A stretch of DNA of 64,000 nt from Apostichopus japonicus (taxonomy: Eukaryota; Echinodermata; Holothuroidea; Aspidochirotida; Stichopodidae), in the NCBI RefSeq assembly GCF_037975245.1, contig NC_092577.1, positions 29,641,898-29,705,897 on the forward strand. Reading direction: 5' to 3'. The stretch's first letter is position 1, and every line of letters starts with the position of its first letter. The notes below the pieces were generated by a model that saw only the letters and a program-made list of their open reading frames with translations, did not search any database and was not told the origin of the DNA. Both the position numbers and the translations under genes were made by a program. Below, piece after piece: positions 41,732-53,149 of the stretch.

Positions 41732-41791
41732 GAATGTTTCTTGAGGAGACTTTTCAAACAACAACAAAATTCCAAGTTTCCTGTTGAGTAG
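41732..41791 (+). CDS. Possible alternative last exon (SET-only isoform)
   Basis: After exon 3 (phase 0), an acceptor ending ATGTAG at 41731 opens 19 codons (ECFLRRLFKQQQNSKFPVE) and then TAG at 41789-41791. Use of this exon would give a 170-residue SET-only protein lacking the recombinase. The acceptor's pyrimidine tract is modest, and there is no transcript evidence in the sequence. Confidence 0.3.
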   Translation, partial: ECFLRRLFKQQQNSKFPVE

Positions 41792-42000
41792 GATACTTCA
41801 GGTAAAAATGTTACAATTCATGTACATTGTAACATATTGCACATATATTGTGTGGCATGTACTTCATTTTGCAGATCATAGCCACAAAATGGATGGTTTT
41901 TTGTGCATGTCTTTGTGACATTCTTTAGTTTTATGTCTTTTTGAATTTCATGGAATATCTTAGCTTCTTAATTTAACTATACTCACTTTTTCTCCTACAG

Positions 42001-45000
42001 AGTTTAGGAGTTAATGAAACTGACAAATCTAGTTCATTAGGCTCTAATGGGGAACATACTGAGGAAAGTGATAGCACTGATAAAAATACTATTAGAAAAC
42101 AAACTGCTACAGCAAGCAATTACCAAAAAGAAATACCTAGTACAACAAAACATGTGAAAATGAGAATGTAAGTTTCAAAAGAGATACTGAAGAAGTGGTC
42201 AATGAATTGTTACTTTCTCTTGACAACACTTTATTTGGTAAAGCTGCTAAGGAGGCAACCTCAGATACATCTAGTGCAACACATACTAACGGGGAAGCAA
42301 GTGAGAATGGAGCTCAGACAGATAAAGCTAACAAGGTGGTGCATTCAAACACATCTAGTTCCAGTAAGAATGAAGTTCAGACTGAAAATAACAAGCTGGC
42401 TTACTCAGACACATCTAGTACACCACATGTTCTTAAAGAAGCTAGTATGACTGAAGCTCAGACACACTCAGACATGCCCAGCTCAGCAGTTGCATCTAAT
42501 AAGAAATCTAGTATAAATCAACCTGAGAGTGATAGTGCTAGCAGGCAGACACAACGAGACACAGGCAGTTCAACAATCACTACTTATAGGAAATCAATTC
42601 CTAATGAAGCTCAGAGCGATAAAGCTAAAAGTCAGACACAATCAGATACATATGTTTCGACAATAACAAGTAGTTGTGAAGCTATTATGAGTGAAGTTCA
42701 AACACAAAAAGCTAATACCCAGACACAATCAGAAACTTCTAGTTTTACAATTACTACCAATAGCGAAGCTAGTATAAATGAAATCCAGACTGATAATGCT
42801 AGTAGGCAGACACAGCCAGACGCAGACAGTTCAACAATTGCTACAAATAGTAAAGCTACAATGAGTGAAGTTCAGAAGGATAATGCTAAAAGGCAAACAC
42901 AATTAGATGTATGTAGTTCCACAATTACAACTAGTTGTGAAGCAGGTATCAATGAAGTTCAGACACAATCAGAAACGTCCAGTTTAGCAATTAGTACTAA
43001 TAGCAAAGCTAGTGTAAACGAAATCCAGACTGATAAAGCTACCAGGCAGACTCTTCATACTTCCTTTGCAGAAAGCAATGCTCAAGATAAAATTGTTGTA
43101 AAAGATATTTTCAGGTTTGAGTTTATTCCGGAGAGTCCTGTAAGGCAGGCTGCATCATCGATAATAGATATCAGTAACATTTCATCAACGTCCCGTGACT
43201 CAATTGACATTTCAAACAGCTCTCGATGGCTTCGTACCAAAACAAAAACTTGTACTTATGTTGAAACATCTAGTAGTGAAGACAGTGGCAGTGAATACAA
43301 TGAATCAGACGATAGATACGAATCTGAGAGTGATTCCTCTGATACCTCTTATGTGATACCTGTCCAGAACAAAATTCCATCTTCTAAGCCTGTAAATCCA
43401 TCACCGCAAGTCTTTTCTAACATTGTCTCATCAACTTCTAATTCAGGCAGTGAAGTCAATGAAGAAGGTAGTAAAGAGGAGCAAACTTTCTTTGTGAGGA
43501 CAACTAATAATGAAGGTAGTAGGACGTGGGACAAAGTAGACTACTGCATCTTTTGTGAGGAGAGCAAGTCAAAACTATCCCAACATATTCAAACACAACA
43601 CAAAAATGAATCTGAGGTCATTGATTGGATACAGACAAAAGACAACAAACTTAGGATACAAAAGTTGAAGAAAATGCGGAATATTGGGAATCATAGGCAC
43701 AACTGTAAAGTTTTAAGAGAGGGCAAGGGGGAACTTATTGTAACATACAGGCCATCCCCATCAGGTTATCCTGCAAAGCCAAGTGACTATGGCCCATGTC
43801 CTAATTGCTATGCTTACCTAGTCAAAAGAGAAATGTGGAAACACAGATGCCCTGAAAAAGTACCACAAACTCAGAGGAGGAAAGTTATCCAGAGTAGTAA
43901 TTTATTGCTACCTGCTACTGTGTCAACAGACATGTCACAGCATCTACAGCGGGTACTATCATCTATGAAATCAGATTCAGTTGCTAGATGTATTAAAAGT
44001 GATGCCCTTACTGTTGAAGTTGCAAGCAAAGAATGTTTTAAGCTTGGACATAATTCTGAACAACCTAGTTACATTAGAGAGAAACTTAGAGAACTGGGGA
44101 GACTAGTTTTACAGCTGAGAGAGACTTTTGGTGATGAAAATGCATCTTTGTTGGATTTTATAAACCCTGAAAAATTTCAACAAGTCCTCAAGTCGGTTAG
44201 GACTATGTGCGGATTTAGTGACAGCTCTCACACATACATCAATCCAAGTCTGGCCCTGAAAGTAGGTCATACTTTGAAAAAAGTTTCCACTGTTGTGAAA
44301 GGCCAGGCATTAGAAAGAGGTGATGACATATTGTTTCAAAGAGCCAGTGGTTTTCTTGATCTGTGTGGGATTCATTGGACTGAAGAAATATCAAGCCATG
44401 CTCTTCGTACACTTTATCAAAGGAAACGGAATAGTCCACAGCTTCTTCCGCTTACTTCTGATATTGTCTGTTTAGCCAACTATACCAAAAGTGTGGCAGC
44501 TAAACAATTGTCAATTTTGCAAAACAAAGGCTTGTGTAAACAAGATTTGCATTCAGCATGGGTCAAACTAGCTGAAGCAACCCTGACAAGGGTTATCACT
44601 TTTAACAGACGTAGACAGGGTGAGGCATCAAAACTGAAATTAGTTGACTACAAAAGCTGCTCAATAGGTGCCAAAGAAACAGCATTAGAAGAAACATTAA
44701 CAACATTTGAGAAAACTCTATGCAAGTCTTTGAGCCGTGTGGAAATTGTAGGTAAAAGAGGCAACACAGTTCCTGTCATTCTTACAAGTGATATGAGAAC
44801 ACAGATTGACATGCTTGTAGCAACAAGAGATCAAGCAGGCGTAAGTGCTGACAATCCCTATGTCTTTGCCAGAACATGTTATGGGTCGCTGAGCTTCATT
44901 CGGGGGGCTGATTGCCTGAGAAAACTTTCTGAGACATCTGGAGCAGATAAGCCAGAAACATTAAGATCTACACGTTTACGCAAACACATTGCTACAGTTT

Positions 45001-46441
45001 CTCAAATTCTACATCTTGATGAGAATGAATTAGAAGTACTTGCAAAATTCATGGGTCATGATATCCGAACACATAGAGCCTACTATCGGTTGCCAGATGA
45101 AACAATGCAATTAGCCAAGATGACTAAGTTTCTGCTGAATCTAGAGAAGCCAGGTTCATTAACAGAAATGAAAGGAAAATCTTGGAAAGACATGCAAGTC
45201 AGTGCAAATGAAGGTAAGTTTTTCTTTTTTTAAATAATATATTGACAAAAGTTTCAATGTAAATTGCTTGAATATAGTTTATGTCTATTTAGGATGAGAT
45301 ATTAAATAAATGCAATCATAAATGTGATCAAACCATCTTGGTATCTATTTTGCCTTAATGTTCATTGTCAGAAGGTTTCAGACAGAAGGTTTCAGACATG
45401 TAAATCCAAACAGGATAAAGCTAGCACTAACAAAAATTTTAGTGGTATGCGAAACATGTATGTATTTTGTTGGATTAAGAATATTTTTTATCATGAAGCG
45501 ATTATGTGTGGCATTGCGAGATCAGGTCTGATATCACTAATCAGTTGGTCATGTACTGATGCCAATGCACATTTCTATTCAGTTTGAACGTTTGGTAAAA
45601 TCTAATTTGATGAAGCTGTATAGAATTGTATTTACAGTGACCAATCTCATAATGACTATGTGTTTTGTGATTTTATAGAAGTTGTAGAGGACCCTGGTGA
45701 TGCTGATAGTAATGATGAATGTTCAGATGCAGATGTTGAGGATAATGCTGCAGCACAGGAACTACAGGAACCAGAAGCAATGCTAGAAGAAACTGGTGAG
45801 TGTTTCTATTTTATACAACACCTAATTATATTCCGGCCATTTGATTGGTCAATTGCTCGTCGATTGCATGCAAAATCCGCTCTATTGCACTCTATGAAAC
45901 AGAACCATGGGTTATACTTTTTTGATAGCACTTTTTTCAATGGTAAGAGAGCAGAGAAACCTGTCTTTCCAATACAATCTGTTGCATGAGTGTATTTTAC
46001 ATCCAATTATATCCAAATTTAAAGGTGTTGTATAAAATAAATAATGCATGGTTTCCATTCGTGCAATAGTGCAAATATTTCATTCGTTGAAAGATGTAAT
46101 TTGTTGCATTCAACTCGGCTGCGCCTCGTTGAATGGAACATTCCATATTTCAACTCATGAAATATTTGCACTATTGCACTCATAACCATTCATTATTTGT
46201 AGAACAATGAATACAAGTAAAGTCAATCTCATAACAAAGCAATATTCACATATGTAGTGTAGTGGGAATATGTAGTGGGAATGAAATGTTGTTAAAGGCA
46301 AGGTGATTACTTCCCCTTGTTTCCAATTAATCAATCATTTACACTTCTGATGGTTAGCATGTTAAAAATATTAATTTTAGAGATATGTTTGTGATTACAG
46401 ATGATAATGCATCCAAGGTTCGCAGTACTACAAGCTCTTAA
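42001..46441 (+). CDS. Zinc-finger and Crypton-type tyrosine recombinase part of the SET gene
   Basis: A strong acceptor (CTCCTACAG) precedes 42001. That frame ends at TAA 42169-42171, but the next frame is open from 42141 through 45213 (GTAAGT donor). Exons 45679-45795 and 46401-46441 follow in phase, ending at TAA 46439-46441. Numbering the long frame from 42195: about ten ~29-residue Ser/Thr/Gln repeats (30-300), an acidic stretch (about 360-385), a CxxC..H..H motif (C451, C454, H464, H469), a C2HC motif (C535, C538, H550, C552), and a tyrosine recombinase core. Its catalytic residues are R806 (in FNRRRQGE), R929 (in RLRKHIAT), H955 (in MGHDI) and Y964 (in RAYYR). The box II His is replaced by Thr. 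These features match Crypton-family recombinases, which cut and rejoin DNA through a phosphotyrosine link. Confidence 0.8.
45808..46200. mobile_element. MITE-like inverted repeats in the last intron
   Basis: TTTTATACAACACCTAATTATAT at the left has an inverted counterpart at 46010-46040 (TTAAAGGTGTTGTATAAAATA). A second hairpin, 46038-46199, has arms with GTGCAATAGTGCAAATATTTCA and TGAAATATTTGCACTATTGCAC. The insertion lies between exons 45679-45795 and 46401 of the recombinase gene and does not touch coding sequence. Confidence 0.6.
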
Positions 46442-46663
46442 AATGTGCCACAAAAGACTACAAAGAGGAAAGCCTGGAGCACGGATGAAAGGGACGCCAT
46501 AATGAAGCATTTTTCAGGGCTGATCTTACGGAACAAGCTTCCTGGCAAAACTGAGATTGAGAGGGTAATGGCAAAAGTGAAATCTCTTCATTCTAGGTCA
46601 TGGAGGAACATTAAGGATTTCTGTAGAAATTGTATTGTCTCAAAATCAAGGAAGCTGCATTGA
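46442..46663 (+). pseudogene. Myb/SANT-like C-terminal domain beyond an in-frame stop
   Basis: Directly after TAA 46439-46441, and in the same frame, about 73 codons continue to TGA. They read KRKAWSTDERDAIMKHF, LPGKTEIERVM and SRSWRNIKDFCRN, with the spaced tryptophans of a Myb/SANT DNA-binding fold. Homologous multidomain recombinase-like proteins known from animals end in such a domain, so this is probably the true C-terminus, cut off by the stop. It would be expressed only by readthrough. No downstream splice acceptor restores the phase. Confidence 0.65.
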
Positions 46664-46732
46664 GAGTGGAATATTGTTTTCTGACATGCAGTAGTGCAGC
46701 AACACATCGATGTCTTAAATGCAAATTGATGC

Positions 46733-46738
46733 AATAAA
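46733..46738 (+). terminator. Polyadenylation signal
   Basis: AATAAA, 70 bp after the TGA of the Myb-like region and about 290 bp after the in-frame TAA. Placed as expected for the 3' end of the recombinase gene. Confidence 0.6.
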
Positions 46739-46739
46739 A

Positions 46740-47936
46740 GAGAAAAAACACAACATTCAGCAAATACTTTCTATCCTGGAACTATGTTTATTTTCCTTCA
46801 CAGTGTTCTTTGAGTTTAGATTCTTTTTACCTCTCATTTTTTAAGAAGTACCATTTGTTGTATAAGAAGCGTTTTTTAAAGTCACTTTTGGATTATTATG
46901 TTGTAGGGCAGTGACTTCGAAACTATTAACAAATCCAATCTCTATGTGTACTGTACTCATAGTCTTGTCATGTGCATGAGCTCAACTCTTTACTGTGAGT
47001 ACACCCTGTTTAATTCTTTCCAAAGTTACTTCAACATGGTTTTAACTGGAGATCAGAACATTGCTACCAATTTAAAAAAAAACAAATCCTCAAAGTAATT
47101 TTCAATTGGCGTTAAAAATGATTTATATTCTTCTTTGAATCTTTGTAGAAACAGTTGAATATTTTGAACAAAATATTCTGATCTATTGATAATAGTTTAT
47201 CACACCTGATGTTGTGTTCTTGCAGAACCTCAATCATTGTGTAGCGTATAGCATATGTTTGTCAGTTTCGAAGACTTAAACTTCTTTCTAGATCTATTTT
47301 GTGCATTATTCATGCAGGCTCAGTTATAACAGTGTTCATTCATATTTACTTCACATGTTGTCATTTGTTACATAAGTGGTGTATTTTAGCCTTCAAAAAA
47401 GAAGTATGTTTTTGTATAGATTGTAAAAGTATTAAGGAAGGTATATTTGATTTTGAGGAAACGTACAAGATTATCAGTAAGTATAAAGGGGCTTCTCAGT
47501 GACCAAGACCTGCCATGAAATATGTACTTTACTTGTCTGATAAAACAGATTCTTTTTAGTCACAATGTTCTACAAAGTTTGATATAAAGGGCTCCTTTTT
47601 CATCACCAAAACATAGCTAAAACTGGCAAGAAGGTATGGAACAGACTTGAAGAAGAAATGTTAGTGTTTATTCTAACCTACCTCTCATCACTTAATCTAC
47701 TCTTTAATTAGTCTCCTTTTTATATTTTAACACCGTATACCACTTGTTTTATTGTTCATTTTAGAGAAAACATGTTTGTGTTTGAGTCACCTTTATGTTC
47801 GATCTTCTTTCTTTTCTATCGTAGTAAACACTAAAGCAAACTTCAAGGTTCAGTGGAGTACAACCAATACTTATCTGTCCCTCCCAAACATAATATATGG
47901 CAATACAATGTTTCATGGTATAAGAAATGCACTGAT
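46740..47936. other. Non-coding interior of the 14.2-kb element
   Basis: AT-rich, no splice-consistent open frame and no domain recognised. It separates the gene's polyadenylation signal from the right CCTCG array. Confidence 0.45.
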
Positions 47937-49860
47937 TCCTCGATTTGATGTTATGATAGGCTTGATAGCTAGTCAAGTGTATATGCTATTCAATAGTCAG
48001 TACTTCCTTGGATGGTATATGGACTTCTGAAGTTTCATCAATGAAAAATATTCCATGTTTCGGTTGTATTAGGAGTACATTGATTTCTATATTCATGAAC
48101 CCAACTGAAGAGTTTTTTTCGATTGTCGGGTGAATTTCTCAAGTTTACACACTATTTAAATTATGACAGATACATATTGGTTAGCCGAAATAGTGTAAGC
48201 ATTGAGTCGCATGTATATGGGTATATCTATTATATCATCCATTCGTGTATGCACCTCTGAACACAAATTGCTGTCGGACAAATTAGCCCCATGTCCGTTG
48301 ACATAAGAAACACCTAGACTCCTCGATGTGGTATTGTGAACTCTATTGAAACGCACAGCATTGCCTCGATTGGTATGTGTACTTCTGAAGTTTACACATT
48401 TATGTTTACGTTAGATATGACAGAGGCATCATCTACTTGCCATCAGAGTGTAAAGGCCTACCTTGACGTTCATTCGGTTGATTCTCAATATGCAGTTATA
48501 TCGCGCCAATATAACAATTATTGCCATAGAAGACATGCACTGATTCCTCGTTTTGATATTATGACCGCTAATCGAGTGTATATACTTTGACGTATAATCA
48601 GCATTACCTCGATTGGCATGTGGACTTCCGAAATAAACATTTAACATTTCTAGGTTATATCAGTAGCGTATTAATTGCTCGATTTGATAACATGACGGCT
48701 AATGAAATGCTTCGTTACTGTGTAGAAGAAATGCACTGATTCCTCGTTTTGATATTATGACCGCTAATCGAGTGTATACGTTGACGTATAATCAGCATTA
48801 CCTCGATTGGCATGTGGACTTCCGAAATAAACATTTAACATTTCTAGGTTATATCAGTAGCGTATTAATTGCTCGATTTGATAACATGACGGCTAATGAA
48901 ATGCTTCGTTACTGTGTTGAAGAAATGCACTGATTCCTCGTTTTGATATTATGACCGCTAATCGAGTGTATACGTTGACGTATAATCAGCATTACCTCGA
49001 TTGGCATGTGGACTTCCGAAATAAACATTTAACATTTCTAGGTTATATCAGTAGCGTATTAATTGCTCGATTTGATAACATGACGGCTAATGAAATGCTT
49101 CGTTACTGTGTAGAAGAAATGCACTGATTCCTCGTTTTGATATTATGACCGCTAATCGAGTGTATACGTTGACGTATAATCAGCATTACCTCGATTGGCA
49201 TGTGGACTTCCGAAATAAACATTTAACATTTCTCGGTCACATAGTAAATTAACTGCTCGATTTGATATCATATCAGTACTTGCGAACTTTTGAAGTATAT
49301 ACATGACTTTTTGACAGCACGGATCAAATATTCTTAAGTTGTGTAATAACACAACATAACCCAACCGTCGCTTACGTAAGAAATAAATCGATCCTGAAAA
49401 CTCGTTATTCAGAATTGTATCAATTGGTGTGCGGAATTCTGACTGGTCATCCATGAACAGTATCCTTTATACAGGAAATGTGCACGATTCAGTAACCCCG
49501 ATTGATATGTAGACTTCTAAAGTAACAATCTACAGTGGTTCCTCGATTTGGTAGTGAAATGGACAACCTAGTGTAACAATGTGTATCTTAGTATTTCCTC
49601 TATTGATATGTAGACTTATGAGGAGTAAATTACCTCGTTTTCCCGATTCGGACATCACGATAGGTGTGTATGTGTGTTAAATCATTACCTCGTTTTGTAT
49701 GTACACATCTCATTGCCAAGATTAGTTCCAACGATCAACTTCGGCACATAGGATGCTCTCACAGGTAACCTACTGCTACCACTCAAAAGGGTGGACCTCT
49801 CTGAAGGTTTTCTAAGGTTTTCTCGTTTGTAAGGTTCAGTACGGACTACCTCGTTTGCCA
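47937..49860. repeat. CCTCG-motif array, right of the SET gene, with ~195-bp tandem units
   Basis: CCTCGATTTGAT, CCTCGATTGG, CCTCGTTTTGAT, CTCGATTTGATA and inverted CTAATCGAG recur every 40-60 bp. Between 48538 and 49250 they sit in about 3.5 nearly identical units of ~195 bp (GCACTGATTCCTCG at 48537, 48733, 48927 and 49121). The array runs into a GT microsatellite at 49870-49900. Confidence 0.85.
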
Positions 49861-50039
49861 CCAAGCACACGTATGCGTGTGCGTGTGTGTGTCTGTGTGT
49901 GCATCTGTGACACTTGCTTGGGTACGCTCTATCTCAATAAGGGAAAGTTGGATTGAGGCCAAACTTGGACTATAGATCCGCCATATGGAGAAGGTGTGCC
50001 CTATTGTTTTTGGTGCCCACAAAGGTCACCGAAGGTCAG

Positions 50040-52640
50040 TTATGGTCCAAAAACCGAAAATATTAAAACTGCAATAACTCCCAGTGCCAATGTGTGACAA
50101 GATTGATATTTTGGGACAAGTTGTGAACTGGTCAGGGGAGCATTTTCAAACTTAACGGTCATGTGATCCGAGGTCACCAAAGGTCAATTAATGATAAAAA
50201 ACTAGTATTTTTGCGATAACTTGAGAACGAAATGTCCGTTAGGGTTGGGAGTTGCTTCAATGTTATCCAATTGTCGACCCGCATCTGGGTGACCCTTGAC
50301 CTCAATTTGACCTCTGGTGACCTTTACGTGTTTTGGGGGATTTTTACAGTTTTGATGCTATTTTCAGATGTCAAAGGTACCTTCTGATCATAAATGTCAA
50401 TAGGTTGACCCCGTGTGACCTTTATGTGCGAAGTTATATGGGGTCAAAGTTTTTTGGTCGGAGTTAGGATGGTTGTACAGACTTTTCGTTTTGTTTTTTT
50501 GGAATCAGGAGATTAAACTACATCTGAAACCAAGGTCAAAAGGTCAAAGGTCACATTAGAAAAAATGTGCTTATTTTGGGAGGAAACGAGCAAAAAAGGA
50601 AATGTTTGGTTTTGATGCTAGATTTGGATATCAAAGGAACCTTCCGATCAAAAATGTCAATTGGTTGACACCCGTGTGACCTTCGTGTGCGAAGTTGTAC
50701 GAGGTCAAAGTTAATTTTCAGACATATAATGCAACAACTCCCAGTTCCAAGGTGTGACATGGTTGATATTTTTGGACAAGCTGCAAATGGTATAGGGAAA
50801 TATTTTCAAACTTAACGGTCATGTGATCCGAGGTCACCAAAGGTCAATTAATGTTAAAAAACTAGTATTTTGGGGGCAGAAAATGGGCAAAGAAAAAATG
50901 TTTGAATTTGTATAGTTTGATGCTCTAATTTAGGTCTCATCAATCAAAACTGTCAATAAGTTGACCCAAGGTGACCTTTGTATGTTAAGTTATATGAGGT
51001 CAAAGTTAATTTTCAGACATTTAGTGTAATAACTCCCAGTGCCAAGGTGTTACACAGTTGATATTTTGAGACAAGTTGCAAATGGTATAGGGGAATATTT
51101 TCAAACTTAAGGGTCATGTGATCCGTGGTCACCAAAGGTCAATTAATGATAAAAAACTAGTATTTTTGCGGTAACTTGAGAACAAATTGTCCGTTAGGGT
51201 TGGGAGTTGCTTCAATGTAATCCAATTGTCGACCCGCATCTGGGTGACCCTTGACCTCAATTTGACCTCTGGTGACCTTTTCGTGTTTTGTGGATTTTTA
51301 CAGTTTCGATGCTATTTTCAGATGTTAAAGGTACCTTCTGATCATAAATGTCAACAGGTTGACCCCCGTGTGACCTTCGTGTGCGAAGTTATATGAGGTC
51401 AAAGTTAATTTTCAGACATTTAATGCAATAACTCCCAGTTCCAAATTATGACAAGGTTGATATTTTTGGAGTAGTTGCAAATGGTATAGGGGAATATTTT
51501 CAAACTGAAGGGTCATGTGATCCGAGGTCACCAAAGGTCAATTAATGATAAAAAACTAGTATTTTTGCGGTAACTTGAGAACAAATTGTCCGTTAGGGTT
51601 GGGAGTTGCTTCAATGTAATCCAATTGTCGACCCGCATCTGGATGACCCTTGACCTCAATTTGACCTCTGGTGACCTTTTCGTGTTTTGTGGATTTTTAC
51701 AGTTTCGATGCTATTTTCAGATGTTAAAGGTACCTTCTGATCATAAATGTTAATGGGTTGACCCCCGTGTGACCTTCGTGTGCGAAGTTATATGAGGTCA
51801 AAGTTAATTTTCAGACATTTAGTGTAATAACTCCCAGTGCCGAGGTGTTACACAGTTGATATTTTGAGGCAAGTTGCAAATGGTATAGGGGAATATTTTC
51901 AAACTCAAGGGTCATGTGATCCGAGGTCACCAAAGGTCAATTAATGATAAAAAACTAGTATTTTTGCAATAACTTGAGAACAAATTGTCCGTTAGGGTTG
52001 GGAGTTGCTTCAATGTAATCCAATTGTCGACCCGCATCTGGGTGACACTTGACCTCAATTTGACCTCTGGTGATCTTTTCGTGTTTTGTGGATTTTTACA
52101 GTTTCGATGCTATTTTCAGATGTTAAAGGTACCTTCTGATCATAAATGTTAATGGGTTGACCCCCATGTGACCTTCGTGTGCGAAGTTTTATGAGGTCAA
52201 AGTTAATTTTCAGACATTTAATGCAATAACTCCCAGTGCCAAGGTGTGACAAGGTTTATTTTTTTGGACAAGTTGCAAATGGTATAGGGGAATATTTTCA
52301 AACTTAACGGTCATGTGGTCCAACGTCACCAAAGGTCAGCTAATGTTAAAAAAGTAGTATTTTGGGGGGAGAAAATGGGCACATAAAAAATGTTTGAATT
52401 TTTACAGTCATGCTCTATTTAGGTCTCACCGATCAAAAATGTCAATTGGTTGACCATCGGGTGACCTTTGTGTGTGAAGTTATAATGTATACAAGTTCAA
52501 AGTTAATTTTTTTTAATTTAATGCAATTAAATCTCAATGCCAAGGTGTGACATGGTTGATATTTTGGGACAAGTTGTGAACGGGGTGGTGGAACATTTTG
52601 AAACTTAAAGGTCATGTCATCTGAGGTCACCAATATTATC
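50040..52640 (-). repeat. 399-bp tandem repeat array (inverted relative to 4970-7480)
   Basis: AACTCCCAGT recurs at about 50737, 51033, 51430, 51828 and 52227, mostly ~398 bp apart. Units contain AGGTCA/TGACCT clusters in the same DR4-DR5-DR1 arrangement, on the minus strand. Confidence 0.9.
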
Positions 52641-52862
52641 ATATCTGTTGACACGCTTGTAGGTCTCTTATATTTCTTACATTTTCGACACCATATTTAG
52701 ATCTCAAAAGTGCCTTTTGATCCAAAATCCGATCACATTTTGTGATCACAAAAGTGTTGGCTATAGTGTTGGTTACTTTATGGGAACATGTAGGACCACA
52801 ATTACTTGGACTATTTGAGCCCAATCTTGCTTGATAATATTATGTGTATTGTCATATACCCC

Positions 52863-52894
52863 AAGCAAGGAACCACAGTGCCCTTGGGCTCTTG
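52863..52894 (-). other. 5' end of the Helentron-like element with subterminal inverted repeat
   Basis: Read on the minus strand: CAAGAGCCCAAGGGCACTG then TGGTTCCTTGCTT. Identical to 4707-4738. Confidence 0.75.
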
Positions 52895-53086
52895 TTTTCT
52901 ATTATGTTTCGGAAAATATTTCTTTTTCATTTAGAGACAACCGTAATTATACCCTGAAGAATAGGACGGGGATGTGTTGGCTGAAGGGGAAGGCGAGTTG
53001 GAAGGGTTAGCGAAGAACACACAAGGGAGTTGGGAAGATTTGTTGTTTTTCATTTAATATGATATATGATATATATTTATGATATA

Positions 53087-53149
<63 letters not shown>

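Larger units (their letters stand above)
38678..52894 (-). mobile_element. 14.2-kb Helentron-like element carrying a SET/tyrosine-recombinase gene
   Basis: Both ends match the 3.0-kb element at 4707-7721 in reverse orientation. The right end (52863-52894) carries AAGCAAGGAACC and CCCTTGGGCTCTTG, the complement of that element's 5' end. The left end (38678-38703) is a bulged hairpin GGTTCCTTGCT..AGC..AAGGAACC, followed by TATGCAG and GGCGTGTGTGTG, the complement of its 3' end. Flanks are T|T on both sides. Inside, from left: GT microsatellite, CCTCG-motif array, a nested TTAA MITE, the SET/recombinase gene, a second CCTCG array, GT microsatellite and the 399-bp array. The short copy could arise by loss of everything between the two microsatellites. 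Alternative: two separate element fragments flank an unrelated gene. Confidence 0.55.

Noticed and set aside
38678-52894. Rep-helicase (autonomous Helentron) coding region
   Set aside because: I looked for long open frames other than the SET/recombinase gene in this interval on both strands and saw none with helicase or Rep motifs, so the element is not autonomous as a Helentron.
38678-52894. Simple terminal-inverted-repeat DNA transposon reading of GGTTCCTTGCTT
   Set aside because: The repeat lies 20 bp inside one end but at the very end of the other, and there is no target duplication. That asymmetry fits subterminal inverted repeats of Helentrons better than ordinary TIRs.
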